Assembly (NCBI GenBank): GCA_958422185.1
Contig: CATZNW010000013.1
Span: 1 to 64,000 of the forward strand
Reading direction: 5' to 3'
Source: an uncultured Clostridium sp.
Lineage (GTDB): Bacteria; Bacillota; Clostridia; Oscillospirales; Acutalibacteraceae
Length of the DNA stretch: 64,000 nt
Part shown: one piece after another, positions 35,463 through 44,235 of the stretch
Position numbering within the stretch: the first letter of the stretch is position 1
How the letters are laid out: each line of letters opens with the position of its first letter
Notes under the pieces: generated by a model
The model's input: only the letters and a program-made list of their open reading frames with translations
Database searches by the model: none
What the model was told of the DNA's origin: nothing
Translations under genes and position numbers: made by a program

Positions 35463-38400
35463 GAGTTATTTTTTCTTGGATTTACCGGTTCCATAACAAA
35501 GCTGTAACTCTGCTTAACGCCTTTTTTCATTTTATAAGGCTCCCTTACGAACGCCTGTCCCGGCATATCGCCGCCGACGCCGAGCTGCATATGGTCTATA
35601 TTAAGCGCAGTAATGTCATTATTATAGGGTATGGTATGAACATGAGTGGCTTTTTCAAGCTGCTCAATGGTGTAATGGTGCGCGCTGAAATTTATAAAAT
35701 TATCGTAATAAGAAGTAAACTTAAATCCGATACCGTTTCTGTCTGTAACAGTAAAGTAACGCACATCGGCTCTGTTTGCATTTTCCTGAGGACGCATATA
35801 GCGGTGTTCAAGATCCGTGACCGTTGATTTATAGCAGCTGATCTTGGCACCTGTCTTTCTGTCACAGTATGTTGCATGCGGCCCTCTGCCGTACCAGTTT
35901 ACATATTCCGCCTTGCCGTCAAGCGTCACCCTTGTGCCGAATTTGACCATTGGCGCCTTGGGAACCGCACTGTGATATACATAGATGCGTTTATCGGGAT
36001 AGATTTTATAAGTGGATACAGCATCTTTCAAAAGCGGCGTGTTCCACGCAACATGGACCTCAACACAGTTATCCTTCCCTGCTTTTGCAACCGTTCTGAC
36101 CGCTTTTGCCTTATGGCTGGCAGTTCTCCATCTGTAATACGGATGGAGCGGAATCAGGGCCGGTACAAAATTAAGCGAATCGATATCATTATCGGTAAGC
36201 GCACGGAAATAATAAGGCTCCATCGGACCTTTGAGTTTTTCTCTGCCGTCTATAGAAATACTGATGATCCTTCCGTTATCGATTTTTACGGAGTACCCAT
36301 CACCTGCGATATTGACAGCATTGCCTTTTTTGTCAAAGGTCAGATCACCTTTTGATTCAGGCGCCTTAGGCTGGGGCATCGGATTCAGAATGAACTGATC
36401 CCATGCCACCTCATAATTCGACTTTCTTCCCGGCGTTTTCTTTCTGGTAAAGAAAGACACTGTAAGAACAACTTCCTTGTCGTCCGGAAAAGTTGTAATA
36501 TCATACGGTATGGTAATATAGGTTTCTGAGAGCGGATCACACTCGAATTTATCAAGCTCGCCGCTTGCAAGGATATCTCCCTCCGCCTCCACGCTCCAGC
36601 GGCAGGTAAAAGCGGAAATATTTGTAAAGAGGTATTTGTTTTTAACCCGGAAAGTTCCTTTGTTGAGATCGAATTCCTCAGTTTTTATCTCCGCATAAAC
36701 TTTTTTGACCTCGTGTATCTGCGGATGGACAGTTCTGTCCGCCGCAATAATTCCGTTCGCACAGAAATATGTATTTGAACCGGCAAGGGCAGTCGTATTT
36801 GGAATATCTATTGCGCTTCTCGGCTCCTGCTTTGCAAAATCGTCGCCGTAAAGCCACATGTCCTTACCGTCTTCACCTACACGGTGGATCGTCTGATCAA
36901 CAAAATCCCAGATAAACCCTCCGCACATATTATCATATTTTTCAAAGTCATCCATATATTCCTGGAAATTTCCAAGGGAATTTTCCATTGAATGCGCATA
37001 TTCACATAGTAAAACAGGCTTTCCTTCATACATTTCAGGCTTGATCGGTTTGCTGTCGGCAGCCAGCTGATTTGCTATATTATCATACAGTGTGATCTTG
37101 ATCTCCTGCTTGTTGCCGAGTTTTTCCATAGTATCGGCAGTGGGATACATCCTTGAGATAACATCACTCTTCGTTAAATCAAAATCGCCCTCATAATGGA
37201 ACTGTCTAGTATCATCCAGTTTCAGCGCGGCTTCTTTCATTTTTGCAAAATTATCTCCGTCACCAGCTTCATTGCCAAGGCTCCACATAAATATGCAGGG
37301 ATCATTCCTGTCCCGCAGGACCATGCGCTGCATCCTATCAACAACCGCGTCAGTCCACATCGGATTGCTGCCCGGAACGCCTTTACGCCTTACCCCGTGA
37401 CTCTCCACTTCGCATTCGTCCATAACATAAAATCCGTATTCGTTGCACATTTTATAAAAATAAGGATCATCTGGATAATGTGAAGTGCGGATGGAATTGA
37501 TATTATTCTGTTTCATAATATCAAGATCCTGCGTATATCTCTCGCGTGGTACGGCCCATCCGTGATCCGGATCAAAATCATGGCGGTTTACGCCTCTGAT
37601 CATAAGAGGCATACCGTTAAAATAGATCTTTTCCCCTTTAATTTCAACCTGTTTGAAGCCTACTTCATACGTTTTTACGGCATAAACTTTTTTGCCTATG
37701 CTCAAAATAATTACGAGAGTGTACAGATTAGGAGATTCCGCAGACCATTTTTTCGGATTTTTAATTTCGGATTTCATCAAAAATTCCGTTCTGTTATGAT
37801 TGAGCTTCAGGGTCTCCTCACCGATCTCGGTCTCTCTGCCGGTATCGGAGATAAGATATGCCCTGCAGGTTGCCTTTCCGTTGAGCGAACCATAGTTTTC
37901 AATATAAATATCAAGAGATGCGGCCGCATCCTTATAAAAAGTATCAAATTTTGTTCTGAAATAGAAATCTCTTATTGAAACCGGGCTTTCGGCAAAAAGA
38001 TATACTTCCCTGTAGATACCGCAGAGCCACCACATATCCTGATCTTCAAGATAAGTGCCGTCCGTATATCTGTAAACCTTAGCGCAGACGATATTATCTT
38101 CTCCGGTTTTAACAAACTTGGTTATATTAAACTCATGCGGAGTCATAGAACCCTGCGAGTAGCCGACATAATTTCCGTTAACATACACTTCAAGCCCGGC
38201 TTTACAGGCTCCGAAGTGGATAAAGATTTCCCTTCCGTCCCATTCCGGGTCCAGAGAAAAGCCTTTTCTGTAAAAACCTATCTCCTGCATTTTATGGTTT
38301 ATTTTAGGTATTTTATGCTTGCTTCTGCTGATCGCTTTCGGAAAAGTGCTGGCGTAATAGTAAGGGACTGAATAGCCCTCCGTCTGCCAGACGGAAGGAA

Positions 38401-38632
38401 CTTTGATCTCATCCCAGTCCGAATCGTTAAAACCGGGATTCTCAAAGTCCTGAGGCTGATTCTGAAGTCCTCTCTGCCAGTAAAATTTCCACATTCCGTT
38501 CAGGGAAAGCTTATATTTGCTTTCTTCGCCGGAAAGCGCGGAATCCACGTCGTCATAAGGCATTGCTATAACGTGGCCGTCTTCCTTATTGACTTTAATG
38601 ATCTTCGGATCTTCCCAGATCTGTTTTTCCAT
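35459..38632 (-). CDS. lacZ: Beta-galactosidase, GH2 LacZ type
   Basis: 1057 residues, no signal peptide. Full LacZ layout: sugar-binding domain (about 40-225), Ig-like, TIM barrel (about 340-620), second Ig-like, and the C-terminal small-chain domain (about 775-1045). SLGNEAGDG carries the acid/base Glu455 and LLCEYAHSM the nucleophile Glu544. It hydrolyses terminal beta-galactosides in the cytoplasm. It has a consensus promoter and runs without a gap into comEC-holA-rnmV. Confidence 0.95.
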   Translation of the reverse strand: MEKQIWEDPKIIKVNKEDGHVIAMPYDDVDSALSGEESKYKLSLNGMWKFYWQRGLQNQPQDFENPGFNDSDWDEIKVPSVWQTEGYSVPYYYASTFPKAISRSKHKIPKINHKMQEIGFYRKGFSLDPEWDGREIFIHFGACKAGLEVYVNGNYVGYSQGSMTPHEFNITKFVKTGEDNIVCAKVYRYTDGTYLEDQDMWWLCGIYREVYLFAESPVSIRDFYFRTKFDTFYKDAAASLDIYIENYGSLNGKATCRAYLISDTGRETEIGEETLKLNHNRTEFLMKSEIKNPKKWSAESPNLYTLVIILSIGKKVYAVKTYEVGFKQVEIKGEKIYFNGMPLMIRGVNRHDFDPDHGWAVPRERYTQDLDIMKQNNINSIRTSHYPDDPYFYKMCNEYGFYVMDECEVESHGVRRKGVPGSNPMWTDAVVDRMQRMVLRDRNDPCIFMWSLGNEAGDGDNFAKMKEAALKLDDTRQFHYEGDFDLTKSDVISRMYPTADTMEKLGNKQEIKITLYDNIANQLAADSKPIKPEMYEGKPVLLCEYAHSMENSLGNFQEYMDDFEKYDNMCGGFIWDFVDQTIHRVGEDGKDMWLYGDDFAKQEPRSAIDIPNTTALAGSNTYFCANGIIAADRTVHPQIHEVKKVYAEIKTEEFDLNKGTFRVKNKYLFTNISAFTCRWSVEAEGDILASGELDKFECDPLSETYITIPYDITTFPDDKEVVLTVSFFTRKKTPGRKSNYEVAWDQFILNPMPQPKAPESKGDLTFDKKGNAVNIAGDGYSVKIDNGRIISISIDGREKLKGPMEPYYFRALTDNDIDSLNFVPALIPLHPYYRWRTASHKAKAVRTVAKAGKDNCVEVHVAWNTPLLKDAVSTYKIYPDKRIYVYHSAVPKAPMVKFGTRVTLDGKAEYVNWYGRGPHATYCDRKTGAKISCYKSTVTDLEHRYMRPQENANRADVRYFTVTDRNGIGFKFTSYYDNFINFSAHHYTIEQLEKATHVHTIPYNNDITALNIDHMQLGVGGDMPGQAFVREPYKMKKGVKQSYSFVMEPVNPRKNNS

Positions 38633-38682
38633 AAATTTCTCCCCGCTGAATAGTAAAATTTATAATACTTAGATTTATTTAC

Positions 38683-38711
38683 ATAATATATGATTTTATA
38701 ATAAAAGTCAA
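38683..38711 (-). promoter_or_regulatory. lacZ promoter
   Basis: Minus strand TTGACT (38711-38706), a 17-bp spacer and TATTAT (38688-38683). No clear operator is seen. Confidence 0.65.
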
Positions 38712-38742
38712 CAAAACAGGTAATTTATATAGACAAGTTTAA

Positions 38743-38771
38743 TTACAATGTGCTATAATTTGTGATATAAT
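38743..38771 (+). promoter_or_regulatory. Promoter of the FemX-racemase pair
   Basis: TTACAA (38743-38748), a 17-bp spacer and TATAAT (38766-38771). ACGGAGGTC precedes the ATG at 38817. Confidence 0.6.
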
Positions 38772-38816
38772 AATTGTAAATACTTAACAAAACCGTATAT
38801 ACACGGAGGTCTATAT

Positions 38817-39851
38817 ATGATTGAAAGAGTGACAAAAAATAATCTTGAAGAATATGAAAATTTTATAAAATCGCACCCGAAAGGTCTGTTTCAGCACTCC
38901 TCAAAATGGGCGAAGGTCAAATCCGCATGGAAATGGGAAGCAATCATGCTTAAAGACACCAACGGGAATATCAAAGGCTCCGCAGCCGTGCTGATACGGT
39001 TCGTTCCCGTTATCAGAAACGCACTGTTCTATGTTTGCCGCGGCTTTGTTGCGGACGAGGACGACTTTGATACGTTTGACAAACTGTTTGACGGACTTCT
39101 GGAACTTGCCAAGGAATACAACGCATACTGTATAAAAATAGATCCGGAAATAACTGTTGAAAACGCTGTTTACAAACAGCATCTGACAGAAAAGGGCTTC
39201 ACCGAACTGAATCCGGGCTGCCTTGATTTTGAAAACGTACAGCCGCGCTTTGTGTACTGCTTTGACTACAACGGTATGAACGAGGACGAACTCATGCTGA
39301 CTTTTAAGCCTGACTACCGAAACAGGATCAGGAAAGCACCGAAAAAAGGCGTAGAAGTCAAAGTTATGGGCACAGAGGCGCTTGATGATTTTGTCAGGAT
39401 CATGCAGGAGACCGGGGAGCGCGACGGATTCTCCACAAGACCGAAATGGTATTTTGAAAAGATACTGAACTGCATGGGGGAAGACGCAAGGCTGTATATG
39501 GCTTATTATGAAGGACAGGCTATTGCCGGCACTATCGCTATAAAATGGGGCAGAAACGTTATGAAATACCAGTACGGTGCTTCCTCAAATGCACACAGAA
39601 ATGTGTATCCCAATTACGCTTTACAGTGGGCTATGATGAAATGGGGCCTGGAATGCGGCTGCGCTGTATATGACTTCGGCGGCATCAGCGGTGACTGCAG
39701 GAATCCTAATAACCCCCATTACGGTCTTTGGAGGTTCAAGCACGGTTTCGGCGGTTACATGAAAGAATTTATAGGCGAATTCGATTATGTTCTGAACAAG
39801 CCTGTTTACAGACTATATAATATTGCCATGGAGTTAAAAAAGAAGTTATAA
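38817..39851 (+). CDS. FemX/FemAB-type peptidoglycan bridge aminoacyltransferase
   Basis: 344 residues with two GNAT-like subdomains. FxxHPxGxxxQxxxW-type opening (FIKSHPKGLFQHSSKW) and the C-terminal YGLWRFKHGFGG motif are typical of FemX/MurJ-neighbour ligases that use aminoacyl-tRNA to add bridge residues to lipid II. LTFKPDYRNRIRKAPKKGVEV is the second-domain signature. The coiled-coil arm of staphylococcal FemA is absent, as in FemX. The racemase starts in its stop codon (TAATG), which links the two products functionally; which amino acid is added cannot be read. Confidence 0.9.
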   Translation: MIERVTKNNLEEYENFIKSHPKGLFQHSSKWAKVKSAWKWEAIMLKDTNGNIKGSAAVLIRFVPVIRNALFYVCRGFVADEDDFDTFDKLFDGLLELAKEYNAYCIKIDPEITVENAVYKQHLTEKGFTELNPGCLDFENVQPRFVYCFDYNGMNEDELMLTFKPDYRNRIRKAPKKGVEVKVMGTEALDDFVRIMQETGERDGFSTRPKWYFEKILNCMGEDARLYMAYYEGQAIAGTIAIKWGRNVMKYQYGASSNAHRNVYPNYALQWAMMKWGLECGCAVYDFGGISGDCRNPNNPHYGLWRFKHGFGGYMKEFIGEFDYVLNKPVYRLYNIAMELKKKL

Positions 39852-40927
39852 TGAGCAGATATGTAATTGAAAAAGATAAACTAAAAGAAAATATTGAGTA
39901 TATCAAAAAGGCTGCCGGAGTACCGGTAATCGGTGTTGTCAAAGGGAACGGATACGGATTCGGAATAAAGGAATTCACCATGGTCCTTAAAGAATGCGGG
40001 ATCAGTTTTTTCGCAGTTACAGAGGTTACTGACATACCCACTTTAAAAGACATTTTGGACGATACAGACAAGATCCTCGTCATGCGTTCAACATGCATAG
40101 AAAGCGAGGCGAAGCAGATCGCCGAAAACGGCTGTATTGCCACGATAGGCTCTGAGAAAGCCTGCCGCGTGATGGAAAACACGGCGCAAGAGCTTGGCGT
40201 TACAGTAAATTGCCATCTGAAAATTGATACGGGTATGGGCAGATACGGATTTATGCCGAGCGAAATTTCAAAGGCGATAAACTGCTACAAAATGCCTCAT
40301 CTTGATTTTACAGGCATCTATACTCATTTTTCCAGCGCATTCAGAAACGCGGATTTAACAAAAGCGCAGCTTGCGGTATTTAAGGACTGCATCAGCCAGA
40401 TCAAAAAGGCCGGATTTGAAACGGGTATTGCGCACTGCGCAAACTCCCCTGCTCTCCTGAATGTGGAGGGCGTTTCTATGGATGCAGTAAGGATCGGATC
40501 TGCATTTACGGGCAGAGTGATAACAAAGGCCAAAACACCTCTGCACCGAATCGGCAGACTTGAAGCCGAGGTGGTTGATGTCAAGACCGTCCCTGCAGGA
40601 TATTCCATCGGATATAACGGCCTGTTCAAAACAAAAAGAGAAACAAAGATCGCTATTGTTCCGATCGGTCACTATGACGGATTCGGTCTGCAGAAAGAAC
40701 GGGAAACCGCGGATCTGAGATATGTGCTTTCAGCGGCAAAGCAGTATGCAAAGAAAAAGCAGATGTACATGAGGATAAACGAAAGAATGTTTCATGTTGC
40801 CGGAGAGATCGGGCTTTCGCACACCGCGGTTGATGTCACCGATTCTGATATTAAGCCGGGCGACACGGCAAGCGTTGATATTTCACCTCTTATGGTAAAT
40901 CCCAGGCTTGAAAGAGTATATGTATGA
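39851..40927 (+). CDS. Alanine racemase-family enzyme
   Basis: 358 residues, fold-type III PLP enzyme. VVKGNGYGFG carries the PLP Lys31, GYNGLF the opposite catalytic Tyr255, and KIDTGMGRYGF the conserved middle motif. GHYDGFG stands where alanine racemases read GYADGYPR. It should interconvert L- and D-alanine or another small amino acid such as serine. Context with a FemX-type ligase points to cell-wall use rather than catabolism. Specificity cannot be decided. Confidence 0.85.
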   Translation: MSRYVIEKDKLKENIEYIKKAAGVPVIGVVKGNGYGFGIKEFTMVLKECGISFFAVTEVTDIPTLKDILDDTDKILVMRSTCIESEAKQIAENGCIATIGSEKACRVMENTAQELGVTVNCHLKIDTGMGRYGFMPSEISKAINCYKMPHLDFTGIYTHFSSAFRNADLTKAQLAVFKDCISQIKKAGFETGIAHCANSPALLNVEGVSMDAVRIGSAFTGRVITKAKTPLHRIGRLEAEVVDVKTVPAGYSIGYNGLFKTKRETKIAIVPIGHYDGFGLQKERETADLRYVLSAAKQYAKKKQMYMRINERMFHVAGEIGLSHTAVDVTDSDIKPGDTASVDISPLMVNPRLERVYV

Positions 40928-40935
40928 CAATATTT

Positions 40936-40971
40936 AAAGAGCGGACCGATACAGATCGGTCCGCTCTTTTT
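40936..40971. terminator. Bidirectional terminator between racemase and trxB
   Basis: AAAGAGCGGACCGAT-acag-ATCGGTCCGCTCTTTTT, a 15-bp perfect stem with tetraloop. Confidence 0.95.
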
Positions 40972-41900
40972 CAGCTGATCTTCAGATTCGCTATATATTC
41001 TTCTGCGAAATGAACAGCAACAGCGCCGTCGCCCACCGCAGTTACGATCTGTCTGAGCGGTTTTGTACGGACATCACCGACGGCGTAAACGCCGGGAATA
41101 TCCGTTTCGGTAGTCTCACCTGCAATCACATATCCGCTTTCATCAAGACCAACTATGCCGTCAAGGAATGCTGTTGCCGGTTTCCTGCCGATGCTTACAA
41201 AGATGCCGTCAGCATTTAGTACAGATTCCTCCTGCGAATTCAGATTCTTTATCACAGCGCCTGTTATTCTGTTATCTGCAGTCAATCCGACCGGCGTACT
41301 GTTCCAGACGAATTCAATATTGTCTGCTCTGAAAAGCGGGTCTGAAAGGATCTTTTCCGCACGCAATGCGTCCCTTCGGTGCACAAGATACACTTTTTTT
41401 GCCAGTCTTGACAGATAAAGGGCGTCCGCAGCGGCAGTATTTCCTCCTCCGACAACGATTACTATTTTATCTTTATAAAATCTGCCGTCGCAGTGGGCGC
41501 AGTAATGAACACCCCTGCCAAGGAATCCGCGTTCGTTTTCAATGCCCAGTTCGCGCGGATCAGCGCCTGTTGAAATAGCAACGGTTTTGGAATAATATGT
41601 TTCAGATACAGTACTTACAGTTTTGACCTGATCATTAAGCTGAACGGATACGACCTCACCAAAAACGGTTTTGGCTCCGAATCGCTCCGCGCTCTTTTGC
41701 ATCTGCATGCCAAGTGTAAAACCGTCTATCCCTTCGTCGAAACCGGGATAGTTATATATTATATCCGTTAGCGCCATCTGGCCGCCGGCGCCTGATTTTT
41801 CAATCAGCACAGTATCAAGACCGGCACGCGCCGCGTACAGGGCGGCTGTATAGCCTGCCGGACCGCCGCCTATAATGACCATATCGTAAATATGTTTCAT
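40971..41900 (-). CDS. trxB: Thioredoxin-disulfide reductase
   Basis: 309 residues. FAD-binding GGGPAGYTAALYAARAG at the N-terminus, the redox pair Cys134-Ala-His-Cys137 (CAHC, where E. coli has CATC), NADPH-type GGGNTAAADA and the C-terminal GVYAVGDVR. It reduces thioredoxin, whose gene trxA lies 1.2 kb away. The promoter has TATAAT (41929-41924) but no -35; a palindrome centred at about -41 takes its place, suggesting activator control. Confidence 0.95.
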   Translation of the reverse strand: MKHIYDMVIIGGGPAGYTAALYAARAGLDTVLIEKSGAGGQMALTDIIYNYPGFDEGIDGFTLGMQMQKSAERFGAKTVFGEVVSVQLNDQVKTVSTVSETYYSKTVAISTGADPRELGIENERGFLGRGVHYCAHCDGRFYKDKIVIVVGGGNTAAADALYLSRLAKKVYLVHRRDALRAEKILSDPLFRADNIEFVWNSTPVGLTADNRITGAVIKNLNSQEESVLNADGIFVSIGRKPATAFLDGIVGLDESGYVIAGETTETDIPGVYAVGDVRTKPLRQIVTAVGDGAVAVHFAEEYIANLKIS

Positions 41901-41950
41901 ATAGATCCCTCTTTTCTGATCAAATTATATATCATGATTTATTTTATCTC

Positions 41951-41965
41951 TGTGATCATATCACA
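41951..41965. promoter_or_regulatory. Crp/Fnr-type operator between trxB and the NifX-like gene
   Basis: TGTGATCATATCACA, 6-bp perfect arms around CAT. Its centre lies about 41 bp upstream of the inferred trxB start and about 58 bp upstream of the inferred start for the rightward promoter, both classic activator positions. The Crp/Fnr gene is 520 bp away. Confidence 0.6.
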
Positions 41966-41980
41966 TGTTTTTTGTAATTA

Positions 41981-42009
41981 TTGACATATTTTTAAATGAG
42001 GAGTATATT
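41981..42009 (+). promoter_or_regulatory. Promoter of the NifX-like/Crp-Fnr pair
   Basis: TTGACA (41981-41986), a 17-bp spacer and TATATT (42004-42009). Confidence 0.75.
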
Positions 42010-42041
42010 TTTCTTATAAATAAAAATCACGGAGGCAGATC

Positions 42042-42440
42042 ATGAAAATTGCAGTAACATATGAAAACGGACAAATTTTTCAGCACTTTGGTAAAACAAG
42101 GCAATTTAAAGTCTATGAAATTGAAAACGGAAAGATCACCGGCAGCGAGGTAGTGGACACAAACGGGACCGGACACAGTTCACTTGCGGTATTTTTGAAG
42201 GCACTGAGGGTAAAAGCCCTTATCTGCGGTGGAATAGGACCAGGTGCGCAAAACGCGCTTGCAGATGCAAACATAGAACTTTACGGCGGTGTAAACGGAA
42301 ATGCGGACAAAGCAGCGGAGGCGTTTTCACGGGGAGAATTAAAATTCGATAAAGAGGTCCGCTGCGATCATCACTCGGAAGACCGCCATGAAGGGCACAG
42401 CTGCGGTGAGCACGGTTGCCGCGATCATAACTGCCAGTGA
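42042..42440 (+). CDS. NifX/NifB-type (dinitrogenase iron-molybdenum cofactor family) metal-binding protein
   Basis: 132 residues. The domain (about 1-100) starts MKIAVTYENGQIFQHFGKTRQFKVYE and has GHSSLAVFLKALRVKALICGGIGPGAQNAL, the family core. The tail of about 30 residues is rich in His and Cys (CDHHSEDRHEGHSCGEHGCRDHNC) and should bind metal. In non-fixing anaerobes these proteins are thought to carry iron-sulfur or molybdenum-type cofactors; no nitrogenase genes are seen. It shares a transcript with the Crp/Fnr regulator 41 bp downstream. Confidence 0.88.
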   Translation: MKIAVTYENGQIFQHFGKTRQFKVYEIENGKITGSEVVDTNGTGHSSLAVFLKALRVKALICGGIGPGAQNALADANIELYGGVNGNADKAAEAFSRGELKFDKEVRCDHHSEDRHEGHSCGEHGCRDHNCQ

Positions 42441-42481
42441 AGATCCGTAACCGACCGTTCATATAGTCAGGAGCATTGCTT

Positions 42482-43156
42482 ATGAATCATTCCGTATTTG
42501 AACCTGTATTAAAAGAGAATTTTCCTTTCTGGAACAGTATTTCACAGTCCCAAAGGGATCATATATGCGCGAATACACATAAAATCGCATATGAAAAAGG
42601 CACAGTAATCCACGACGGTTCTGAGTGTTCCGGGGTGATTCTTGTGCGCGGCGGCTGCCTCAGAGTCTATATGCTTTCAGAGGAAGGCAAGGAAATAACT
42701 CTATATCGTCTTTATCCCGGAGATTTTTGCATGCTGTCCGCATCATGCGTCATCGAGGCAATCACCTTTGACGTGATGATAGAAGCTGAGAAAAAGAGCG
42801 AGTGCTATGCTGTCAATGCAAAAGCTTTTGCAGAAATAGCGGAAGAAAGCCCGCAGATAAAGATCTTTGCGCTTGAAGCCGCAGTGCACAGATTTTCGGA
42901 CGTAATGTGGGTCATGCAACAGATTCTGTTCATGAGTATAGACAGGCGCCTTGCCGTTTTTCTGCTTGACGAAACGGCAAGGACCGGTAAAAACACTGTT
43001 GAACTTACTCATGAGCAGATCGCAAAAAATATCGGCACGGCACGGGAAGTCGTTTCAAGAATGTTGAAATATTTTTCATCTGAGGGAATCACCGAAGTAT
43101 CCCGAAAGGGCATTAAAATCTCTGACAAGGAAAAGCTGAGAAAATTAGCCCTCTAA
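42482..43156 (+). CDS. Crp/Fnr-family transcriptional regulator
   Basis: 224 residues from ATG 42482; AGGAG lies 9 bp upstream, while the TTG at 42476 is only 3 bp from it. The cNMP-like beta-roll (about 15-130) has no cyclic-nucleotide binding Arg/Glu pattern that I can confirm. The HTH is ELTHEQIAKNIGTAREVVSRML (about 172-193). Several Cys (C23, C49, C56, C78, C83) lie in the sensor part and could hold a cluster or disulfide, so redox or oxygen sensing is likely. It probably acts on the palindrome at 41951. Its 3' end overlaps trxA by 12 bp. Confidence 0.9.
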   Translation: MNHSVFEPVLKENFPFWNSISQSQRDHICANTHKIAYEKGTVIHDGSECSGVILVRGGCLRVYMLSEEGKEITLYRLYPGDFCMLSASCVIEAITFDVMIEAEKKSECYAVNAKAFAEIAEESPQIKIFALEAAVHRFSDVMWVMQQILFMSIDRRLAVFLLDETARTGKNTVELTHEQIAKNIGTAREVVSRMLKYFSSEGITEVSRKGIKISDKEKLRKLAL

Positions 43157-43453
43157 CATTTTGAGAATCTGTTCTTTTGTTCTTGCTCCAACAGACTGAT
43201 CAACAATATTTCCGTTTTTCATTACAATAAGAGTGGGAATGCTCGCAACCCCGAATGCCCCTGCAAGCTGAGGTTCATTATCCACATTTATTTTTCCAAT
43301 CAAAAATTTTTCATTTTCTTCTGCGATTTCATCTACGATCGGTGACACCATTCTGCAAGGGCCGCACCAATCAGCGTAGAAATCAAGCAAAACTGTTTTT
43401 TCACTGTTTTTAACAGAATCAAAATTACTCATATTTACGTTTAATACTGACAT
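43145..43453 (-). CDS. trxA: Thioredoxin
   Basis: 102 residues from ATG 43453 (MSVLNVNMSN), which has AAAGG upstream; the longer frame to 43525 has no site. WCGPC (Cys30, Cys33) and SIPTLIVMKNG (cis-Pro) are intact. It is a general cytoplasmic disulfide reductant served by trxB. Confidence 0.96.
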   Translation of the reverse strand: MSVLNVNMSNFDSVKNSEKTVLLDFYADWCGPCRMVSPIVDEIAEENEKFLIGKINVDNEPQLAGAFGVASIPTLIVMKNGNIVDQSVGARTKEQILKMLEG

Positions 43454-43529
43454 ATTTATCAACCTTTCTTTTGTTTGTGATGTTATTATAACCTGAAAAC
43501 GCATATATTTCTGTGACAAAATCACCGAA

Positions 43530-43560
43530 AAATAAAAGACCGTCGGACGGTCTTTTATTT
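43530..43560 (-). terminator. Terminator of the 43555 membrane-protein gene
   Basis: AAATAAAAGACCGTC pairs with GACGGTCTTTTATTT with a minimal loop, directly at the stop codon. Confidence 0.8.
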
Positions 43561-44091
43561 TTTGAAAATTTTCAGGATACGTTTTTCCATTTTCTTTTCA
43601 TATAAGATCAAAAAATTCTTAAGTAAAAACTCGTACAGAACAAAAGCAATATTCATAAGCACAGCAAATAAGATGACCATAGCTGCCGAAAAAGAACCGT
43701 CTTCAAAGAAAGGTATCCCGAACAAAAAATATGCAATGAGTTCAACGGCGGCAACAGCAGAGTTAAAGATCAGAAACTTTACTGCATATACAAACGGTTT
43801 AGGCTTGATTTTTTCAACACAGCTTTTTATTATAGGGTAATACCCGAAGAAAAGCACATACATGAGTACGGTCTCTTTTTCAGGCACGACTATGAAAGAA
43901 AGTATGCTGACGGAAAGATAAACACACCAAGCGCAGGCAGACGAAAAGGTTTTTTTAACGATCATCATCAGCAAACCCAAAATCATAGGCACGGCATAAG
44001 TAAATATATAAAACAGACTTCCGCAGAACATCAGCGCGACGGACAGCGCTGCGGAAAGGCCGCCGACTGCGGCACGGATCGATTTCTTCAT
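43555..44091 (-). CDS. Small polytopic membrane protein, unknown function
   Basis: 178 residues, basic ends and about five hydrophobic segments (LSAALSVALMFCGSLFYIF, PMILGLLMMIV, VYLSVSILSFIVV, LMYVLFFGYYP, AAMVILFAVLMNIAFVLYEF). The layout recalls substrate-binding components of ECF-type transporters, but I see no diagnostic motif. Single gene with its own terminator. Confidence 0.65.
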   Translation of the reverse strand: MKKSIRAAVGGLSAALSVALMFCGSLFYIFTYAVPMILGLLMMIVKKTFSSACAWCVYLSVSILSFIVVPEKETVLMYVLFFGYYPIIKSCVEKIKPKPFVYAVKFLIFNSAVAAVELIAYFLFGIPFFEDGSFSAAMVILFAVLMNIAFVLYEFLLKNFLILYEKKMEKRILKIFKK

Positions 44092-44235
44092 AAGATCACC
44101 TACCTTTATTATACAAAAAAATGTGTATTTATTGTAAATTATTCATGAATTATTGTGTTCTATGATCAAAATAATATTTACTTTTCAAAAAAAAATATAT
44201 ATAATATATAAAATACTTCTTTTGGGGTGTTACTG

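Noticed and set aside
35876..36355. 159-codon plus-strand ORF within lacZ
   Set aside because: Antisense shadow of the intact beta-galactosidase frame.
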